DNA from: an uncultured Chryseolinea sp.
GTDB lineage: Bacteria > Bacteroidota > Bacteroidia > Cytophagales > Cyclobacteriaceae
Assembly (NCBI GenBank): GCA_946478915.1
Contig: CAMLER010000241.1
Span: forward strand, 1-7,363
DNA length: 7,363 nucleotides
Direction: 5' to 3'
The translations under genes were made by a program, and so were the position numbers. Under the pieces are notes generated by a model. That model did not search any database, was not told the DNA's origin, and worked only from the letters and a program-made list of their open reading frames with translations. Below are positions 5,337 through 7,363 of the stretch, piece after piece; positions within the stretch are counted from its first letter, which is position 1; each line of letters begins with the position of its first letter.

Positions 5337-7363
5337 ATGAAGAGAGTTTTATTTGTGGCGATAATCCTTTGTGTTGCCTTTGATTCATTTGCCCAATTCA
5401 GGAGAGGACGGGGAGAAAGACCGACAGCACCTTCTTCGGATACTAATCTGAGTTATACCAACCCTAAGGAATATACCATTGCCGGAATCGAAGTTACAGG
5501 ACTCACGGTTCTAGATAAGAATGCCATGGTATCGCTGACTGGTCTTAGGGTCGGCGATAAAGTGAAGATACCCGGAGATGCTATCTCCAATGCAATCCGA
5601 AACCTTTGGAAACATGGTTTGGTGGGCGATGTTACCATTAAAGTGGACAGGATTGAGGGGGCTAATGTTTTTTTAAACATTAACCTTGCTGAACGACCTC
5701 GCCTTACGGGATTTTACTTTACAGGAATTACAAAGTCACAGGAAAGCGGTCTTAAAGAGGATCTCAACTTAATCCGAGGCAAGATCGTCACGGATGCTAT
5801 GATCCGAAACACGGAAACGGGTGTTAAAAAATACTTTATAAAAAAAGGATTTCTCAATGCAGAAGTAAGAATCGTACAGGAAGCGGATACACTGAACCGC
5901 GAGGGAATCCGATTGAAGATCAATGTCAATCCACGATCAAAAGTAAAGATTAATCGAATCGCCTTCGAAGGCAATGATGCCATCTCTGATGCAAAGCTTC
6001 GGAAGCGGATGAAGAAAACGCATGAACGTCCCAAGTTCTCAATACATCGCGCGATACTCAGCGAAGTTCTCAACCTGAAGCCAAAGGAATTTTTCGACTC
6101 AAGTTATGAGGTCGGAACAGATGAATTGAAGGAATTCATCAATAACAACGTTAAGCTTAATCTTTTCAGCGGATCGAAGTTTATAAAGACTGATTATGAA
6201 GAGGACAAAAAGAATATCATCGCTTTTTACAACACAAAGGGATATAGGGATGCAGAACTCATATCGGATACGGTATACGCAAACAACAAGAATACAATCA
6301 ATATCGACTTCAAGGTCAGCGAAGGTCCTAAGTACTACTTCAGAAATATCATCTGGACAGGAAACTATGTATACAATGACAGGCAATTGAGCACTGTACT
6401 GGCCATCAATAAGGGAGACGTTTACAACAAGGAACTCCTTGAAAGGAAGCTTCAGTTCAATCCAAAAGGAATGGATATTAGTGGCCTGTATATGGATGAT
6501 GGATATTTGTTCTTCAGGCCAAACGCCGTAGAGGTTGCTGTTGAGGGAGATTCTATCGATGTTGAGATACGTATTTTCGAAGGAGAGCAAGCAACGATCA
6601 ATGAAGTTACTATTTCAGGAAATGACAGAACCAGCGACCACGTTATCCGCAGGGAGCTGAGTACGATTCCGGGGCAGAAGTTTAGACGGTCGGATATTAT
6701 TCGAACCCAACAGAGACTTGGTCAGCTTGGACATTTTAATCCTGCAACTATCAACCAACAACTTTCTCCAAATCCTAACGAAGGAACCGTGGACATAGAA
6801 TGGCAGGTTGAAGAACAGTCTAACGACCAGGTGGAACTATCTGGCGGTTGGGGAGGATATTATGGCTTCGTGGGTACCCTTGGGCTAACGTTTAATAATT
6901 TCTCCCTGCGCAATGTTCCCAATCTTAAGGAATGGAATCCGTTGCCTCGCGGCGATGGACAGCGTTTGTCTTTAAGACTTCAGGCAAACGGTCGATCTTT
7001 TCAAAGTTATAGCGCCTCATTCTCTGAGCCCTGGTTAGGTGGACGGAAACCACATTCGCTCAGTATTAGCTATGTACATTCCCAGTCTCGATATGCTGGT
7101 GTGGGCGCAAAAAGCTATAACGATTTGAATTCCAAGCTTAAAGCCGACAATATTTCTGTTGGCTTGGGTCGCGCCCTGGAATGGCCAGACAACTATTTTA
7201 CCCTCACAAATTCGTTGGGTTATGCCGTCTATACGCTTAAGAATATCGACTATGGATTGGGTTGTAGCGATTGCTCTTCCTATGCATTGACCTTCAATAC
7301 CACCCTGTCGCGTAACAGTATCGATAACCAAATGTATCCTTCACAGGGTAGCAACATAGCTTT
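5337..7363 (+). CDS. bamA: outer membrane assembly factor BamA (3' end outside window)
   Basis: An uninterrupted frame of 675 codons plus 2 bases runs from ATG 5337 to the right edge. BamA is the essential Omp85 protein that folds and inserts outer-membrane barrels. Residues 1-19 are a signal peptide (MKR, hydrophobic core, SFA|Q), followed by a polar, Arg-rich linker to about 45. POTRA-type repeats follow at approximately 47-119 (TIAGIEVTGL), 122-200, 203-330 (INRIAFEGN; GYRDA near 302-306), 333-415 and 420-493 (INEVTISGN; RRELSTIPG). The barrel begins near 498 with VELSGGWGGYYG, and SFSEPWLGG and SRNSIDN are typical Omp85 barrel landmarks. The C-terminal strands are not in the window. POTRA3 looks expanded by about 45 residues (232-276), and C643/C646 form a CSDC motif in a barrel loop. 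The start is fixed by the signal peptide and by abutting uppS (TAAATG); no separate promoter is seen, so it is probably expressed with uppS. Confidence 0.96.
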   Translation, partial: MKRVLFVAIILCVAFDSFAQFRRGRGERPTAPSSDTNLSYTNPKEYTIAGIEVTGLTVLDKNAMVSLTGLRVGDKVKIPGDAISNAIRNLWKHGLVGDVTIKVDRIEGANVFLNINLAERPRLTGFYFTGITKSQESGLKEDLNLIRGKIVTDAMIRNTETGVKKYFIKKGFLNAEVRIVQEADTLNREGIRLKINVNPRSKVKINRIAFEGNDAISDAKLRKRMKKTHERPKFSIHRAILSEVLNLKPKEFFDSSYEVGTDELKEFINNNVKLNLFSGSKFIKTDYEEDKKNIIAFYNTKGYRDAELISDTVYANNKNTINIDFKVSEGPKYYFRNIIWTGNYVYNDRQLSTVLAINKGDVYNKELLERKLQFNPKGMDISGLYMDDGYLFFRPNAVEVAVEGDSIDVEIRIFEGEQATINEVTISGNDRTSDHVIRRELSTIPGQKFRRSDIIRTQQRLGQLGHFNPATINQQLSPNPNEGTVDIEWQVEEQSNDQVELSGGWGGYYGFVGTLGLTFNNFSLRNVPNLKEWNPLPRGDGQRLSLRLQANGRSFQSYSASFSEPWLGGRKPHSLSISYVHSQSRYAGVGAKSYNDLNSKLKADNISVGLGRALEWPDNYFTLTNSLGYAVYTLKNIDYGLGCSDCSSYALTFNTTLSRNSIDNQMYPSQGSNIA

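Noticed and set aside
5663..5682. AT-rich palindrome TAATGTTT-TTTT-AAACATTA
   Set aside because: It lies in the bamA coding sequence for VFLNI-type beta-strand residues, where A/T-rich codons make this easy by chance, and nothing around it suggests regulation.
5714..6073. 119-codon open frame on the minus strand
   Set aside because: Antisense to bamA POTRA2-3, with Ser/Arg/Phe-rich composition typical of a reverse-frame shadow.
6099..6590. 163-codon open frame on the minus strand
   Set aside because: It lies wholly inside bamA, antisense to conserved POTRA sequence, and its translation has no recognisable domain. It is a shadow of the coding strand.
1..7363. Mobile element, CRISPR, toxin-antitoxin or defence system
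   Set aside because: No transposase, integrase, repeat-spacer array, paired small toxin genes or terminal repeats are visible. Gene content is conserved core metabolism and envelope assembly.

Overview
The window looks like a core chromosomal segment of a Bacteroidota species, probably of the Cytophagales type. The evidence is the gene content (two DUF6089 outer-membrane barrel genes beside uppS and bamA, a Bacteroidota-style NAD kinase, and the CBS/ACT-like protein next to it), the near absence of Shine-Dalgarno sequences, and several matches to the Bacteroidota -7 promoter element TAnnTTTG. All genes lie on the + strand. No RNA gene, CRISPR array, insertion sequence or phage gene was seen. 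No stretch longer than about 135 bases lacks a gene.

Layout. Bases 1-168 are the C-terminal end of a membrane protein, probably CvpA-family. Bases 225-989 encode an alpha/beta hydrolase with an intact Ser-Asp-His triad. It is joined through a four-codon mini-ORF to a CBS-pair plus ACT-like protein (1004-1669). A 134-base gap follows. It holds an imperfect inverted repeat and a perfect 8+5+8 dyad overlapping two tandem TAnnTTTG elements, so it is the best promoter/operator candidate in the window. NAD kinase (nadK) occupies 1804-2676. After an 86-base gap containing a small hairpin and a T-rich direct repeat come two tandem, diverged DUF6089 genes (2763-3827 and 3827-4516), which overlap by one base. 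A 67-base gap with another TAnnTTTG element leads to uppS (4584-5336, GTG start). bamA begins on the base after the uppS stop and runs off the right edge (5337-7363, about 675 codons visible).

How the genes fit together. The right half is an envelope-biogenesis block: UppS makes the polyprenyl carrier for peptidoglycan and surface glycans, BamA inserts outer-membrane barrels, and the DUF6089 proteins are predicted barrels of unknown role. The left half links a small-molecule hydrolase, a probable nucleotide-sensing CBS protein and NADP synthesis. The order hydrolase-CBS-nadK-DUF6089-uppS-bamA agrees with what I recall of Bacteroidota genomes (from memory, not searched). I therefore read the window as mainly conserved core, not an accessory island. 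The points worth a second look are the nadK promoter dyad, the possible leaderless uppS start, the DUF6089 pair beside bamA, and a POTRA3 expansion and a Cys pair in BamA.
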